23,554 nt of DNA. Origin: Thermoplasmatota archaeon (GTDB lineage: Archaea > Thermoplasmatota > E2 > DHVEG-1). The translations under genes were made by a program, and so were the position numbers. Position 1 is the first letter of the stretch; the number at the start of each line of letters is the position of its first letter. The notes under the pieces are model-generated. The model did not search any database, had not been told where the DNA came from, and was given only the letters and a program-made list of their open reading frames with translations. Below, piece by piece: positions 1-9,781 of this stretch. The stretch is taken from assembly GCA_030605515.1 (NCBI GenBank), contig JAUWIE010000035.1, forward strand, positions 1 through 23,554. Direction: 5' to 3'.

Positions 1-1461
1 GATATGGGAGGGGTTTCATCATGTCGTGTTTATTTTGAATACCGGCTAAAAGGAGAATCTACAACGACAAATACCTCAGGGTTTGAGAAAACAAAAACTG
101 GTTTATTTTCTGAGAATATCTTTGATTTGGATGAGGGAGCTACATATGAATATCGTGCACGAGCAGAAAATGATGCTGGACTTGCAACTGGTGAGTGGAT
201 AGAATTTACAACACTTCAAACATTTGCTGTTAAAACAAACTATTCTGTAATTGGTACTAGTTTTGTTGTCTTATATGGAGACCTTTTAGGCTTAGGTGAA
301 TATCCACCTTGTGATGTTTGGTTTGAATATGGCGAAAATTTAGATTATGAAGGAGGAACCTTTAGCCCCCAGACAAAAAATGAAATTGGTCCATTTGGTA
401 TCAGTAAACCAATTGATGGGAATTTTGATTATGAAATAACATATCATTACCGTGCAGTTGCTGTAGATAATTACTCTACAATAGTTTATGGTGAAGATAA
501 GACATTTATAATCGATGAGCCAAGTATCACTGTTACTTCTCCAGAGAGTTATAGTACCTGGAAAAAAGGCACAACTCATAACATAAACTGGAATTATGTG
601 GCCTTAGATGGAACTGTAACTATCTCATTATTTAAAAATGATATAGAGATTGAGCCGCCAATTGCTACCTCAGTAAATATTAATAGCAGCTCATTTTCTT
701 GGGATATTCCTGAGGATCTTGAGAATGGAAGTGATTATAAAATAAATATAACAAGTGATAGTTATCCTATTTTTGGAGAAAGTGGATTGTTTTCAATAAT
801 TGAATCACTTGATCAAGCCATCGATCATGCAAGAATAACATATGGCGAATCTGAAAAAATAACAGTAGAAAATAGTCCAAAAACAATTGAGATTCACACT
901 TTTCCAGATAGAGATGGAAAGGATAATGATATAAATGGAGCTGTAAAAATAGAACTTTCAGGAAGCCCAACTTTTGGTTATGTTTGGATTTTTGACTCTA
1001 AATCTATAACATATAAAATGTCTTCTAATAGTGGTGTATATGAATTATCTCTTGAAAACGGTGGAACCATATACTCCTCAATTAAAACTGACCCATATGT
1101 TAAAAGAGGGCTTGACATATATGAAGATGAAAAAATATTTTCAATTTTTATATCACAAATAACTGAGTCATCTAGCTCAACTGGTTCTAGCATATCTGGA
1201 GAAGGAAGATATAAAATTAAAACAAATTCAAAGGGAAGTTTCATAGATCGGGCTGATGCAATGGAATCAGATGGTGTATATGGGCTTAGAATTCAGTTCC
1301 ATGGTGATCATAAAGATGCCTGGTTAAACTATATTAAAAATAATTATAACTTCATAGATGATCCTGATCAAGGATCTGGTTCTGATACTATTGAATATCA
1401 AACTGATGATATAAAATTCATGATTCGTCATACTTCTGTTACATATATTTTTGGAGTTTGA
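1..1461 (+). CDS. Surface protein, 3' part: fibronectin-III-like domains plus family 1 pilin-associated C-terminal domain (partial)
   Basis: The reading frame is open from the first base, so the true start lies upstream; the first internal ATG (base 4) is not a convincing start because no leader or membrane segment follows. Residues about 1-75 and 76-170 look like fibronectin-III-type sandwiches, with Y(E/H)YRA motifs near each end. Residues about 173-267 resemble the Kre9/KNH-type Ser/Thr-rich domain (SPESYSTWKKGT, ending in SGLFSI). From about 270 the protein matches the C-terminal core of the genes at 1631 and 11511: a GxxWIFDxxSI(T/I)Y strand, an NGGTIYSS strand, and a DAWLNYIKNNYNF motif matching AAWKNYFTNSCDF. 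Its N-terminus, outside the window, was therefore probably pilin-like. It lacks the C-terminal Cys of its two relatives. Exported and membrane-anchored at the surface by inference; adhesion or ligand binding is possible, but no enzyme motif is visible. Confidence 0.8.
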   Translation, partial: DMGGVSSCRVYFEYRLKGESTTTNTSGFEKTKTGLFSENIFDLDEGATYEYRARAENDAGLATGEWIEFTTLQTFAVKTNYSVIGTSFVVLYGDLLGLGEYPPCDVWFEYGENLDYEGGTFSPQTKNEIGPFGISKPIDGNFDYEITYHYRAVAVDNYSTIVYGEDKTFIIDEPSITVTSPESYSTWKKGTTHNINWNYVALDGTVTISLFKNDIEIEPPIATSVNINSSSFSWDIPEDLENGSDYKINITSDSYPIFGESGLFSIIESLDQAIDHARITYGESEKITVENSPKTIEIHTFPDRDGKDNDINGAVKIELSGSPTFGYVWIFDSKSITYKMSSNSGVYELSLENGGTIYSSIKTDPYVKRGLDIYEDEKIFSIFISQITESSSSTGSSISGEGRYKIKTNSKGSFIDRADAMESDGVYGLRIQFHGDHKDAWLNYIKNNYNFIDDPDQGSGSDTIEYQTDDIKFMIRHTSVTYIFGV

Positions 1462-1490
1462 TTAGCTTAGAGTATAATAGAAATTATTAT

Positions 1491-1515
1491 AGTTTTTTAT
1501 ATATATTTTTTTTGT
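1491..1515 (+). terminator. T-rich putative terminator
   Basis: Two T runs (six and eight T) lie about 30-55 bases downstream of the preceding stop codon, without an obvious GC-rich hairpin. Archaeal terminators are often simple poly-T tracts, so termination here is plausible. The rest of the 1462-1630 gap is AT-rich and contains the promoter candidate of the next unit. Confidence 0.45.
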
Positions 1516-1578
1516 TACCCTATAACTTTGTTTATTTATGGTATCTCTAAGTAATTGTTATTTGTTATAACCATATAC

Positions 1579-1586
1579 TTTAAATA
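1579..1586 (+). promoter_or_regulatory. TATA box candidate for unit A
   Basis: TTTAAATA matches the archaeal TATA-box consensus. It lies 44 bases upstream of the ATG at 1631, which would put transcription start around 1608-1612. It is the best promoter candidate for the tightly packed genes 1631-11440, and perhaps for the whole locus. Confidence 0.5.
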
Positions 1587-1630
1587 TTAAAAACTAGTTT
1601 AATGCTTTTGGAGTTGGGATGTAGTAGGGT

Positions 1631-2626
1631 ATGGATGGAAAAATCAATTTTGCTGTATCTGAAATTGTGGGAGTAATTCTAGTATTAATGATTATTGTAT
1701 CATCTATGAGTGTTATCACATTTTGGGGAATACCTTATATGGAGAACCAAAAGGCAACTGTTAGCTATGAGAGTGCCTTAATTCAGTTCGATACGATTAC
1801 CGATATTATCCATAGCATCACCCGTGAAGGTCGAAATAGTAGCAGCATTGTTAATTTTGTAACTGACGCTGGGACTCTTTCCTTAGATCCGCAAGGAGAG
1901 AGGTTTATTTTCTATTACGCTCTTGATGATAAATATGATTTTACTGTATCGGGTCTAGATTTAGACAATACTGATGGAGACGAAAATAAATTTACTGTTA
2001 TTGCAGTTAAAAAACCATCTCTGGCAGATATAACTAATATTAATGATAAGAGTAAAAAAGATGTAAATATTGCAATTGATGGTGGTGGAGCATTTACAGC
2101 AAATTTTGCATTAGATGATGCAATTAAAATCGATTTGAAAGATTTAGGTTCAATCGTAGGGAGGATATGGTTATTTGATGTAGGATCAATAATATATCAA
2201 ACAAGATCAACATCTAATAGTTATAAAGTAATCACTGAAAACCGAGGTATATTATCTTCACAATCAAATAGTGGTTACGTACATAATCAATTTAAGCAGC
2301 CGAATATTTTCGCAAAAGATGGATCGCTTGTAATGAGAGTTCTTCAATTAAAACCTGAAGAAGTGATATCCGGTAGTGGTGAAGCAAAATATCAAATTAT
2401 AATCAAGCTAAATAATAGCAATATAACAGAAAACAAAGCCTCAATTCCAGGAAACTTCAAAATGCAAATCTATGGAGACACTGGTGCTGTTGCTGCCTGG
2501 AAAAACTATTTTACCAATTCCTGTGATTTTACAGAACTTGATGATGATAACCTTGAATACGATGGTCCTTTAAGTTTTACACTTATGCATTCTATTTGTG
2601 ATATTTCAATGAGGGTGGTTGGATGA
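1631..2626 (+). CDS. Pilin-like protein, family 1, unit A
   Basis: This 331-aa protein has a leader of 8 residues (MDGKINFA), then VSEIVGVILVLMIIVS, a typical archaeal pilin-type N-terminus; cleavage is expected after Ala8. The WGIPYM motif just after the membrane segment is shared with the gene at 11511 (WGIPYMNQ). Residues about 45-150 form a first conserved region; the C-terminal domain from about 165 carries GRIWLFDVGSIIYQ, matched by GRIFLFDLGAIEYN in the unit B copy. The ending HSIC is also shared. This is the plain version of the family: the unit B gene has about 900 residues between the same two halves. From memory, it resembles haloarchaeal DUF7289-type pilin-like proteins; no search was made. 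Its stop overlaps the next start (ATGA), implying translational coupling. Likely a membrane-anchored pilin or pseudopilin. Confidence 0.85.
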   Translation: MDGKINFAVSEIVGVILVLMIIVSSMSVITFWGIPYMENQKATVSYESALIQFDTITDIIHSITREGRNSSSIVNFVTDAGTLSLDPQGERFIFYYALDDKYDFTVSGLDLDNTDGDENKFTVIAVKKPSLADITNINDKSKKDVNIAIDGGGAFTANFALDDAIKIDLKDLGSIVGRIWLFDVGSIIYQTRSTSNSYKVITENRGILSSQSNSGYVHNQFKQPNIFAKDGSLVMRVLQLKPEEVISGSGEAKYQIIIKLNNSNITENKASIPGNFKMQIYGDTGAVAAWKNYFTNSCDFTELDDDNLEYDGPLSFTLMHSICDISMRVVG

Positions 2627-5600
2627 GACATTTCCAACATGACACTTATGGTATTTCAGGCATTCTATCATATTTATTTTCTTTTTCTCTAGCAACAATT
2701 GTAATGGTTACCAGTGTCTTTATTACAACTGGTGTTATTGATGAAAAAACTACTCAAGTAGCAGAGTTAGAAGCTCAAAGCATTGCAAATAAAATCTCAG
2801 ATGGTATCTTAGAGGCAATGACGATTCGTGAAACACAGCCAACAAGAAATTTCAGTAAGACTTTAAAAATTCCAGTTGATCTAGCTGGACGAAGCTATTA
2901 TGTTGAGGCTAAAAATTCAACTGTTTTTGTAAACACTACAGATGGTCGTGTCAGTGAAAGCTCTACAACTTATAATTCTTTAAATACAGATATAGGTGTA
3001 TCCAGTCTTGGCCGAGTTTATGGTGGAAGTGGTAAAATTAGGGTTTCTTTTACCAGACCAGATTATGTATACAAACTTGATTTTGGCACTGGTAACAGTA
3101 CTCATCATTCCCCGGTTGAATATGGATATCATATGGTTAACAAAGATTCAACAGATATCCCTACTCAAAGAGATGGAGTATGGACTTTGGAAAACTATCA
3201 ATATAGAATTCCAATCCTTGTTGAGAATGATTCACCAGAGTATTTAATCGATGTTCCTGTTCTTGTATCACTTGATCCAATGAATTTTGAATATAAGCAT
3301 GCAAATGTTAGCTATAATTCATCCTCAGTTGTTTTTTCTGATCTCGTGTTTCATGATCCGGTTCCATCGGCTAGCTCTCAGATTGATATTGATCCAAGTA
3401 ACTGGAGGAATCATTGGTTGTATAAGGATCCAGGACCAAATATCGTTGTAGATATCATTGAACTATCAGATGGTTACACGATATATGATATTGAAAATGA
3501 AACTATCAAACTTAATAATCAAGTCTCACCAGAACCAGGTAGTATTGAAACAATTTTAGTAAGTGGTAAACCACGGTTGAGAATGAGATTTAATGGTCAG
3601 GAAGCTGTTGAGTCACTTAAAACGGACGAAGATGATATTCCAAGCAAATGGTATACAATAACAATTTCTGGAGTATTAATTGATGAAGCTCGTTTTGTTG
3701 GATTTGGTACGATAAATATTGGTAATTTATGGCTTGTTGATGATAATGGTCCAAATGATCCAGCTCATAATGATAACACAATAAGCGATCCTGATGAAGA
3801 CGGGAGTGCTAATCATCCATTTGACTCAATCCAAGAAGCAATTAACTATCCCCAAGTAAACCATAGAGATACGATTTATGTATGTGCTGGATATTATAAT
3901 GAAAAAGTTCCAATTACTAAGGAGATAAACCTTATAGGTGATGATAAAACTACTACAACAATTAATGGCGCCGCTCTTGGAGTAGGTTCTGTAATTAACA
4001 TACAGGCAAATAACGTAGTTGTTGATTCAATAAAAGTAAGTTTTAGTGGTGGAGGATCTGCTTATGAAATAAATGGTGTAGATAACGTTGTAATTAATAA
4101 TTGTATTGGGCATTTTGCAAGCCGAGGTATTCTAATTCGGAATGGTGCATCAAATAATCTCATTATAGATACTTTTTTTTATTATCTTTATAGTGATGGT
4201 GTTATCATTAGTGAAAGTTCCCATAACACACTCATTAACACAACCGTGTATGATACAGGGATTTCTAGTGGAAGAGGAGACGACATCCGTATAACAGGTA
4301 ACTCTCACCATAACAATATCACTAATTGTAATTTATATAACACGACAGTTAAAACAATGAACTGGTATAAAAACCTTGACAGAAACGGTGTTAGAATATC
4401 AAGTGGAGCACATAATAATACCATAAGAGATACCCAAATAAATGGATATAACTGGATATCAGCAGATGCTGTTGAAATAAACTCTTCTTCAGCTGTTTGT
4501 AAACATAATAAAGTAATAAATATAACTGCTTTTAACAATAGCGTTGGAATTAATTTCACTGGTACATCGTTAGGTGAATTTGGATATAACGAGGTTATCA
4601 ATTGCGAGTTTTATAATAGTAATTATGGTGTAAGATCTTTATGGTGCCATTTTAATAACATAACTGGATGTGATATTCATGATACCAAGGATTACATTGG
4701 AAGTGGAGACTTTGGACATGGTATATATCTTGAGAATTCAGGAGCTTATACAATTGAAGGCTGTAAAATAGATAACAATGAAAATATTGGAATTAAAACG
4801 AAAGGATTTGCTTCCCATACTAGTATAATAAGATGTGATATATATGGTAACGGGGGAGAAGCTATTCCTATTGCTAATTCTGGAAACATTCTAATTGATG
4901 ATTGTAATATATATAATAATGATGGTACTGCAATAAATTTAACAGACTCTAATAATACAGAAATTAATAATTGTAATATTTATTTTAATAACGGAACTGG
5001 AATTGATCTTAGAATATCAGATAACATTAATATCACAAACTGCGAAATATATGGGAATGATCATGCTATTTTATTAAGAAATATTACAGATAACGGACTT
5101 GGATCAAATGGAAATAATATTTCAAACTGTAAAATCCATGATAATAATTATAGTTTATTTGTTAACAATAGTAACTGGAATAATATAAATAATTGTACGA
5201 TACATGATAATTATTGGGAGGCACCAGGTGCAAGTAATGATGAATGGGGATATGGTATCTATATCTATGGTTCAAATAACAATACAATTGAGAATAGTTC
5301 CATATATAATCATATTTGGGGTGGCATTGCGGTTTCTACTTATCCTCACCATAACCATACGACATATAATTGGTCATATGAATCACCGGTTTTTTCTGAG
5401 AATAACAGCATTGTCAACTGCGATATATTTAACAATAGTGCTCCGCCAAAATCAGGTGATCCTGAAAGAGGAGTTGGAATAAGAATAATGGGTACTAACA
5501 CAACCCGTACCACTATTCAAGGATGTGAAATCTTTGATCATTATTATGGTATCTATATTTTTAGCTCACAGACACTTGATGATGTTGAAAATAATAATAT

Positions 5601-8600
5601 CACTGATTGTGTAATCTTCTCTAATCGTTATGGTGTTCATCTCTGGGGTGATAACAATGATCCTAATCAAGTATATAATCCATGGGGTGCTCCACCAAGC
5701 TTTGGATTGCACCCTGATTATGATATACCAACAACAAATAATCAAGTAATAAGTTGCAATTTAACACACAATAGGTATGGGATCTATATTTCTAGGGGAC
5801 CATGGAAAGTATGTGCAGGAGGCTGTTGGGGCGGAGTTACATTGAGTACACAAGTTCGAAATTCTACAATATGTCTTAACAATTTTTATGATAATATCAT
5901 TAAACATGCATTTGAATCAGGTTGTTGTCAAATTTATAATAATGTCAAGAACTGGTTTAATAGTACATGGTTAATGGATCCGCCATTAGGTGGAGTTGAT
6001 ATCCCGCTTGGTAACTATTGGGACGATCACAACCCAGGGTCTATTGATGGCCCTCCTCCCAACGGAGTATATGATCCTGGTGAGGGTGGTTATCTTATTC
6101 CATATACTGGTCCCATTGGTCCTCATAATGCGGATTACTATCCATTGAGAGAACCCAGTGAACTACGATCCCCTAGTATCATCCAAGTTGATGATGATAG
6201 ACCAGGTGGCTGGTATGATAAATTCCATGTTAGCACAATTAGAGAAGGTATCACAAATGTAGCTGAAAATGGAACAGTAATTGTTTATAATGGAACCTAT
6301 AATGAGATAATTGAAGCTAACAAAACAATAACCCTAAAAGGTGAAGACAATGATCAAACAATAATTGATACAGGTGGTTCTAATGCAATTATTGTTACAG
6401 CAAATAATGTTAACATAAGCGGTTTTAAAATTGAAAATAATTTAAAAGGGATTTTAATTTTTAATGTTGCAAACACTTCAGTTTATAATTGTAAAATATT
6501 AAATAATGATGATGGGGTTTATATAAATAGTAACTCAAATTTTAGCCATATATCTAATTGTGATATTAACAATGGTGATACTGGGATCAATATTAAAGAA
6601 AACTCACATAATACAACGATTCTCAACTGCAATATACGTTCAAATACGTTAAATGGTATTGTAATTAATAAATTATCAAATAATACCAAAATCGATAATT
6701 GCAATATAATATTAAACGAAAATGGTATTTATATTTTAGAAAACACAGAAAAACAATATATACAAAATTCCAATATAAAAAGGAACAGTAAAGATGGGAT
6801 AAGAATAGTAGGAACAATCTCAGAAAAATGTAAAAACAATAGTATTATTAATTGTCGTCTTAGTCAGAATGAAATTAATAATATATACATAAAAAATGGT
6901 ATAAAGAATAATATTGAGAATTGTACATTTGAGCAACTAATATTTTTTCTAACTGGGATAGAAGAAGATTGTATTCAACTTGAAAACACTGATTTTACAA
7001 ATATATCTAATTGCACTATTATTTCAAATTCGCGATATGTATTCTATCTCCATGATAATTCTGATTCGAATATAATATCTAATTGTGACATAAACCCCTA
7101 CCCCAATCCATACCCATGGATAACATACCCAAAGACATTTAAAAATGGTATAGGAATAGAAAATTCAGAAAAGAACATCATCATTGATTGTGAACTTACA
7201 GGCAATGATTATGGCAATAGTGGAACTGGTATAGACATTAATGTAATTTCATGGGAGAATAAGATTATTAATTGCCATATTTATAATTTCACAAAGGGTA
7301 TAACAATTTATGATAATCTAATTGAGTCTCGTCCAGATCCAAATAATATAATCCGTAACTGTGATATTCATGATATGCTACAAGATGGTATTAGAATTTC
7401 AAATACACAGTTTAATGTAATCAGTGGATGTGAAATTAATTATAATCAGCAGTATGGAATATATATAACAGCTTCATCAGGCAATGTGATTAATAACTCT
7501 GAGATAAAAGGGAATACGGATTATGGAATATATTGTGGTACGGCAGCTAGTTCAAACGAAATTTATCATAATAGATTTAAAAACAATCATGATGGTGATC
7601 CAAGTAAAAATGCTTATGCAGATATGTCAAATAAATGGAACTTATCTCTGGTTCAAGGTGGAGGTAATTATTGGAGTGACTACCAGAGCTTAACTGATGG
7701 AGCATTCGATTATTTTAGTGGTCCAAATCAAAATTCTCATGGTGGAGATGGTTTTGTAGATACTCCATATGACGGATATGAATATCCAGACCGTCCAACA
7801 CGTGGTATATCACCAGTTCCAGATTTAAATAATAACAATATTGACTTTTATCCAATTGGTGGAGGTAAAGACATAATAATACGTCCATATTTCATTGACT
7901 ATTGGAACCCTAATGGAGAGTCAGTAATACCTGTTAAAATGAGCGTTCCACCATACAAATCAATATGGTTATACCTCTACTACAACTACACAGGTAGTTT
8001 AATAACTGCACCTGGTGGTATGCATAACCATACAATCCAAGAGGTTTCATTGTTCTTCGATGATTTTAACGATACAGATATGGATAAATGGGATACTATT
8101 GCAGGAGATCCAACACAACACGAAGGTAATGTAAATCTTGAAGATGGTGATGCAATAATGATTAAAAATGATTTTTATAACCTTTCTTCTATCCCAGAAC
8201 CAATAGGGATTCTTTTTAGTACGACAACCAAGGAATCTATGCACATGATTGAGGCAAAAATGAGAATAAATAAGGGACAAAGTAATATGATATTACTTAG
8301 TCAATCTTCATCTCATTATAATTCATCATATATTGTATCAGCAAATAATAGTATTAATAATGATAACAATTTATCATTACATAAATCATATAACACTGGG
8401 CCTCCTACTTATACTGAGCTTTGTAATAACTCAGTTCCTGATTTATCTCATTGGTTGACAATGAGATCCTATGTTTATCGCGCAATTACTAATACAACAC
8501 CTATACCATCAGAGTATTATCTCAACCATGCTACTATGATTAATAGCAATCTCTATAATTATGAAACACTTGCCTTTGAAGGTAACATATCATATACTGA

Positions 8601-9246
8601 TCTGTATTATACTGGTCGTATAGGTGTAGTTGATATCCCTCCAGGTGATCCAACAGGTGATATAGCTGAAGGTCCACCATTAATGGAAGGAAGAATTGGA
8701 TTAGGTTGCGGATTATTATCTGAATCAAATGAAAATGAAGTATTAGTTGACTGGATTAGAGTAATGAAAACACCAAAGATACCTGTAACTGTAACTCTTG
8801 GACCAATTGAAAGTTTAAACTATTTTTGGGACAGTCAAGATGGGACTATTGATTCAACAAACAATCCAGAATCTAGTAATTCATTTGATTCTTTTAATCC
8901 AGGTCCAGTTTTATGTGATTATAATTGCAAAGATGCACTAAGAAATTTTACAATAACTAATCTACCAAGTGATACATACTCAATTACTATTACGAAAGGA
9001 GATAGAAAAATTCCACGTGATCCTATGAGTGTCACATTCCAATCAGGTGGAGTATCATATGGTACACTAGAGTTTTCAGATACAGAAGCAGGTGAATTTG
9101 AAACTAAATGGATTATTTTTGATAAAATAAATGAAGATGATCTAGCAATAAGATTCTCACCTCCAACAGGGATGATACCAGAGCAAGAATGGACAGTTAA
9201 CGAAATTATAGTTGAAAAAGGTCTAAAAGATATAATAATAGATTAG
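2623..9246 (+). CDS. Giant pilin-like surface protein: DUF2341-like domain split by two NosD-type beta-helices, family 2, unit A
   Basis: The protein has 2207 aa. A 10-residue leader (MRHFQHDTYG) precedes a membrane segment (ISGILSYLFSFSLATIVMV). Residues about 45-175 form a stem with the motif YKLDFGTGNS, shared with the unit B copy. Residues 191-246 (YQYRIPILVEN) match the first half of DUF2341; the second half (DYWNPNGESVIPVK, then LYLYYNY) appears only at about 1752-1795. Between them lie a small beta domain (about 272-366) and two right-handed beta-helices (about 370-1180 and 1186-1740), rich in NC.I / N..GI repeats. Each ends with a NosD-like GNYW(D/S)D motif followed by an acidic YYP or FYP. 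A concanavalin-like region (about 1810-2060) and a carbohydrate-binding-like sandwich follow. Surface display with glycan binding is inferred. No catalytic residues are recognised. Numerous N-x-S/T sites could be glycosylated. Confidence 0.85.
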   Translation: MRHFQHDTYGISGILSYLFSFSLATIVMVTSVFITTGVIDEKTTQVAELEAQSIANKISDGILEAMTIRETQPTRNFSKTLKIPVDLAGRSYYVEAKNSTVFVNTTDGRVSESSTTYNSLNTDIGVSSLGRVYGGSGKIRVSFTRPDYVYKLDFGTGNSTHHSPVEYGYHMVNKDSTDIPTQRDGVWTLENYQYRIPILVENDSPEYLIDVPVLVSLDPMNFEYKHANVSYNSSSVVFSDLVFHDPVPSASSQIDIDPSNWRNHWLYKDPGPNIVVDIIELSDGYTIYDIENETIKLNNQVSPEPGSIETILVSGKPRLRMRFNGQEAVESLKTDEDDIPSKWYTITISGVLIDEARFVGFGTINIGNLWLVDDNGPNDPAHNDNTISDPDEDGSANHPFDSIQEAINYPQVNHRDTIYVCAGYYNEKVPITKEINLIGDDKTTTTINGAALGVGSVINIQANNVVVDSIKVSFSGGGSAYEINGVDNVVINNCIGHFASRGILIRNGASNNLIIDTFFYYLYSDGVIISESSHNTLINTTVYDTGISSGRGDDIRITGNSHHNNITNCNLYNTTVKTMNWYKNLDRNGVRISSGAHNNTIRDTQINGYNWISADAVEINSSSAVCKHNKVINITAFNNSVGINFTGTSLGEFGYNEVINCEFYNSNYGVRSLWCHFNNITGCDIHDTKDYIGSGDFGHGIYLENSGAYTIEGCKIDNNENIGIKTKGFASHTSIIRCDIYGNGGEAIPIANSGNILIDDCNIYNNDGTAINLTDSNNTEINNCNIYFNNGTGIDLRISDNINITNCEIYGNDHAILLRNITDNGLGSNGNNISNCKIHDNNYSLFVNNSNWNNINNCTIHDNYWEAPGASNDEWGYGIYIYGSNNNTIENSSIYNHIWGGIAVSTYPHHNHTTYNWSYESPVFSENNSIVNCDIFNNSAPPKSGDPERGVGIRIMGTNTTRTTIQGCEIFDHYYGIYIFSSQTLDDVENNNITDCVIFSNRYGVHLWGDNNDPNQVYNPWGAPPSFGLHPDYDIPTTNNQVISCNLTHNRYGIYISRGPWKVCAGGCWGGVTLSTQVRNSTICLNNFYDNIIKHAFESGCCQIYNNVKNWFNSTWLMDPPLGGVDIPLGNYWDDHNPGSIDGPPPNGVYDPGEGGYLIPYTGPIGPHNADYYPLREPSELRSPSIIQVDDDRPGGWYDKFHVSTIREGITNVAENGTVIVYNGTYNEIIEANKTITLKGEDNDQTIIDTGGSNAIIVTANNVNISGFKIENNLKGILIFNVANTSVYNCKILNNDDGVYINSNSNFSHISNCDINNGDTGINIKENSHNTTILNCNIRSNTLNGIVINKLSNNTKIDNCNIILNENGIYILENTEKQYIQNSNIKRNSKDGIRIVGTISEKCKNNSIINCRLSQNEINNIYIKNGIKNNIENCTFEQLIFFLTGIEEDCIQLENTDFTNISNCTIISNSRYVFYLHDNSDSNIISNCDINPYPNPYPWITYPKTFKNGIGIENSEKNIIIDCELTGNDYGNSGTGIDINVISWENKIINCHIYNFTKGITIYDNLIESRPDPNNIIRNCDIHDMLQDGIRISNTQFNVISGCEINYNQQYGIYITASSGNVINNSEIKGNTDYGIYCGTAASSNEIYHNRFKNNHDGDPSKNAYADMSNKWNLSLVQGGGNYWSDYQSLTDGAFDYFSGPNQNSHGGDGFVDTPYDGYEYPDRPTRGISPVPDLNNNNIDFYPIGGGKDIIIRPYFIDYWNPNGESVIPVKMSVPPYKSIWLYLYYNYTGSLITAPGGMHNHTIQEVSLFFDDFNDTDMDKWDTIAGDPTQHEGNVNLEDGDAIMIKNDFYNLSSIPEPIGILFSTTTKESMHMIEAKMRINKGQSNMILLSQSSSHYNSSYIVSANNSINNDNNLSLHKSYNTGPPTYTELCNNSVPDLSHWLTMRSYVYRAITNTTPIPSEYYLNHATMINSNLYNYETLAFEGNISYTDLYYTGRIGVVDIPPGDPTGDIAEGPPLMEGRIGLGCGLLSESNENEVLVDWIRVMKTPKIPVTVTLGPIESLNYFWDSQDGTIDSTNNPESSNSFDSFNPGPVLCDYNCKDALRNFTITNLPSDTYSITITKGDRKIPRDPMSVTFQSGGVSYGTLEFSDTEAGEFETKWIIFDKINEDDLAIRFSPPTGMIPEQEWTVNEIIVEKGLKDIIID

Positions 9247-9263
9247 AGGGTGAATAAAAAAAT

Positions 9264-9779
9264 ATGGATGATAAAGGTCAAATGCTGGTTTTAGAGACAA
9301 TTCTTTTCGCAGTTACAATTATCCTTGCACTTATTTTCTTATATCAATTATCACCTTCATCAACGGAGGCAAATAAATATTCAAGCACAATAAAAATACT
9401 TGGAGATGATACGCTTAGGATGATATACAATGATTTTAATGAAGAAAAAAATATCTCAACGTTAGCAGATTTTCTGATAAATAATAGATATGGTAGTATG
9501 AGAACTGAGCTAGATTCTATGCTTCCCTCTACAGTGTTATATAATATATATGTTGGTAATGGAACAAAGACTGTGTTCTGGTGTGCTTCAATTGTTGGCG
9601 TAACGTCTCCATTGCCTACTATTGAACCAGTAACCATATGCCATCATACTGTAGCAATTGATCCTAAATTACTTGATGGTACTATATTAGGTTATGGGCC
9701 AAGTGATCTTGTTGATAACGGAGGTCCTTTTGCAAATTATATGGGTTCTACATATGATGTGATAATAGAAATGTGGTAA
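9264..9779 (+). CDS. Minor pilin-like protein, family 3, unit A
   Basis: This 171-aa protein begins MDDKG followed by QMLVLETILFAVTIILALIF, a prepilin-type leader and hydrophobic stem with cleavage expected after Gly5. The acidic residue is at mature position 6 rather than the classic 5. The soluble part contains NGTKTVFWC, conserved in the unit B paralogue at 18564. The N-terminus recalls haloarchaeal DUF7288 proteins (GQAHTLEG-type), from memory. A GAGGGTGA Shine-Dalgarno-like sequence overlaps the end of the previous gene and lies about 11 bases from the ATG. The gene is 17 bases downstream of the giant gene and abuts the next one, so it is co-transcribed. Probably a minor pilin or pseudopilin; its exact role is unknown. 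Confidence 0.8.
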   Translation: MDDKGQMLVLETILFAVTIILALIFLYQLSPSSTEANKYSSTIKILGDDTLRMIYNDFNEEKNISTLADFLINNRYGSMRTELDSMLPSTVLYNIYVGNGTKTVFWCASIVGVTSPLPTIEPVTICHHTVAIDPKLLDGTILGYGPSDLVDNGGPFANYMGSTYDVIIEMW

Positions 9780-9781
9780 TA

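Noticed and set aside
4305..4601. 98-residue open frame on the minus strand within the giant gene
   Set aside because: It is antisense to beta-helix repeats, where AT-rich repetitive codons readily give open antisense frames; composition is hydrophobic without a pattern.
4880..5220. CRISPR-like array or DNA repeat in the AT-rich recurring AATAATTGTAA-type sequence
   Set aside because: The recurrence follows the codons of protein repeats (NNCxI) with irregular spacing; there are no constant repeats with unique spacers.
2623..9246. NosD copper-chaperone or polysaccharide lyase function for the beta-helix proteins
   Set aside because: Only the generic repeat fold and NosD-like end motif are seen; there are no nos neighbours and no recognisable lyase catalytic residues.
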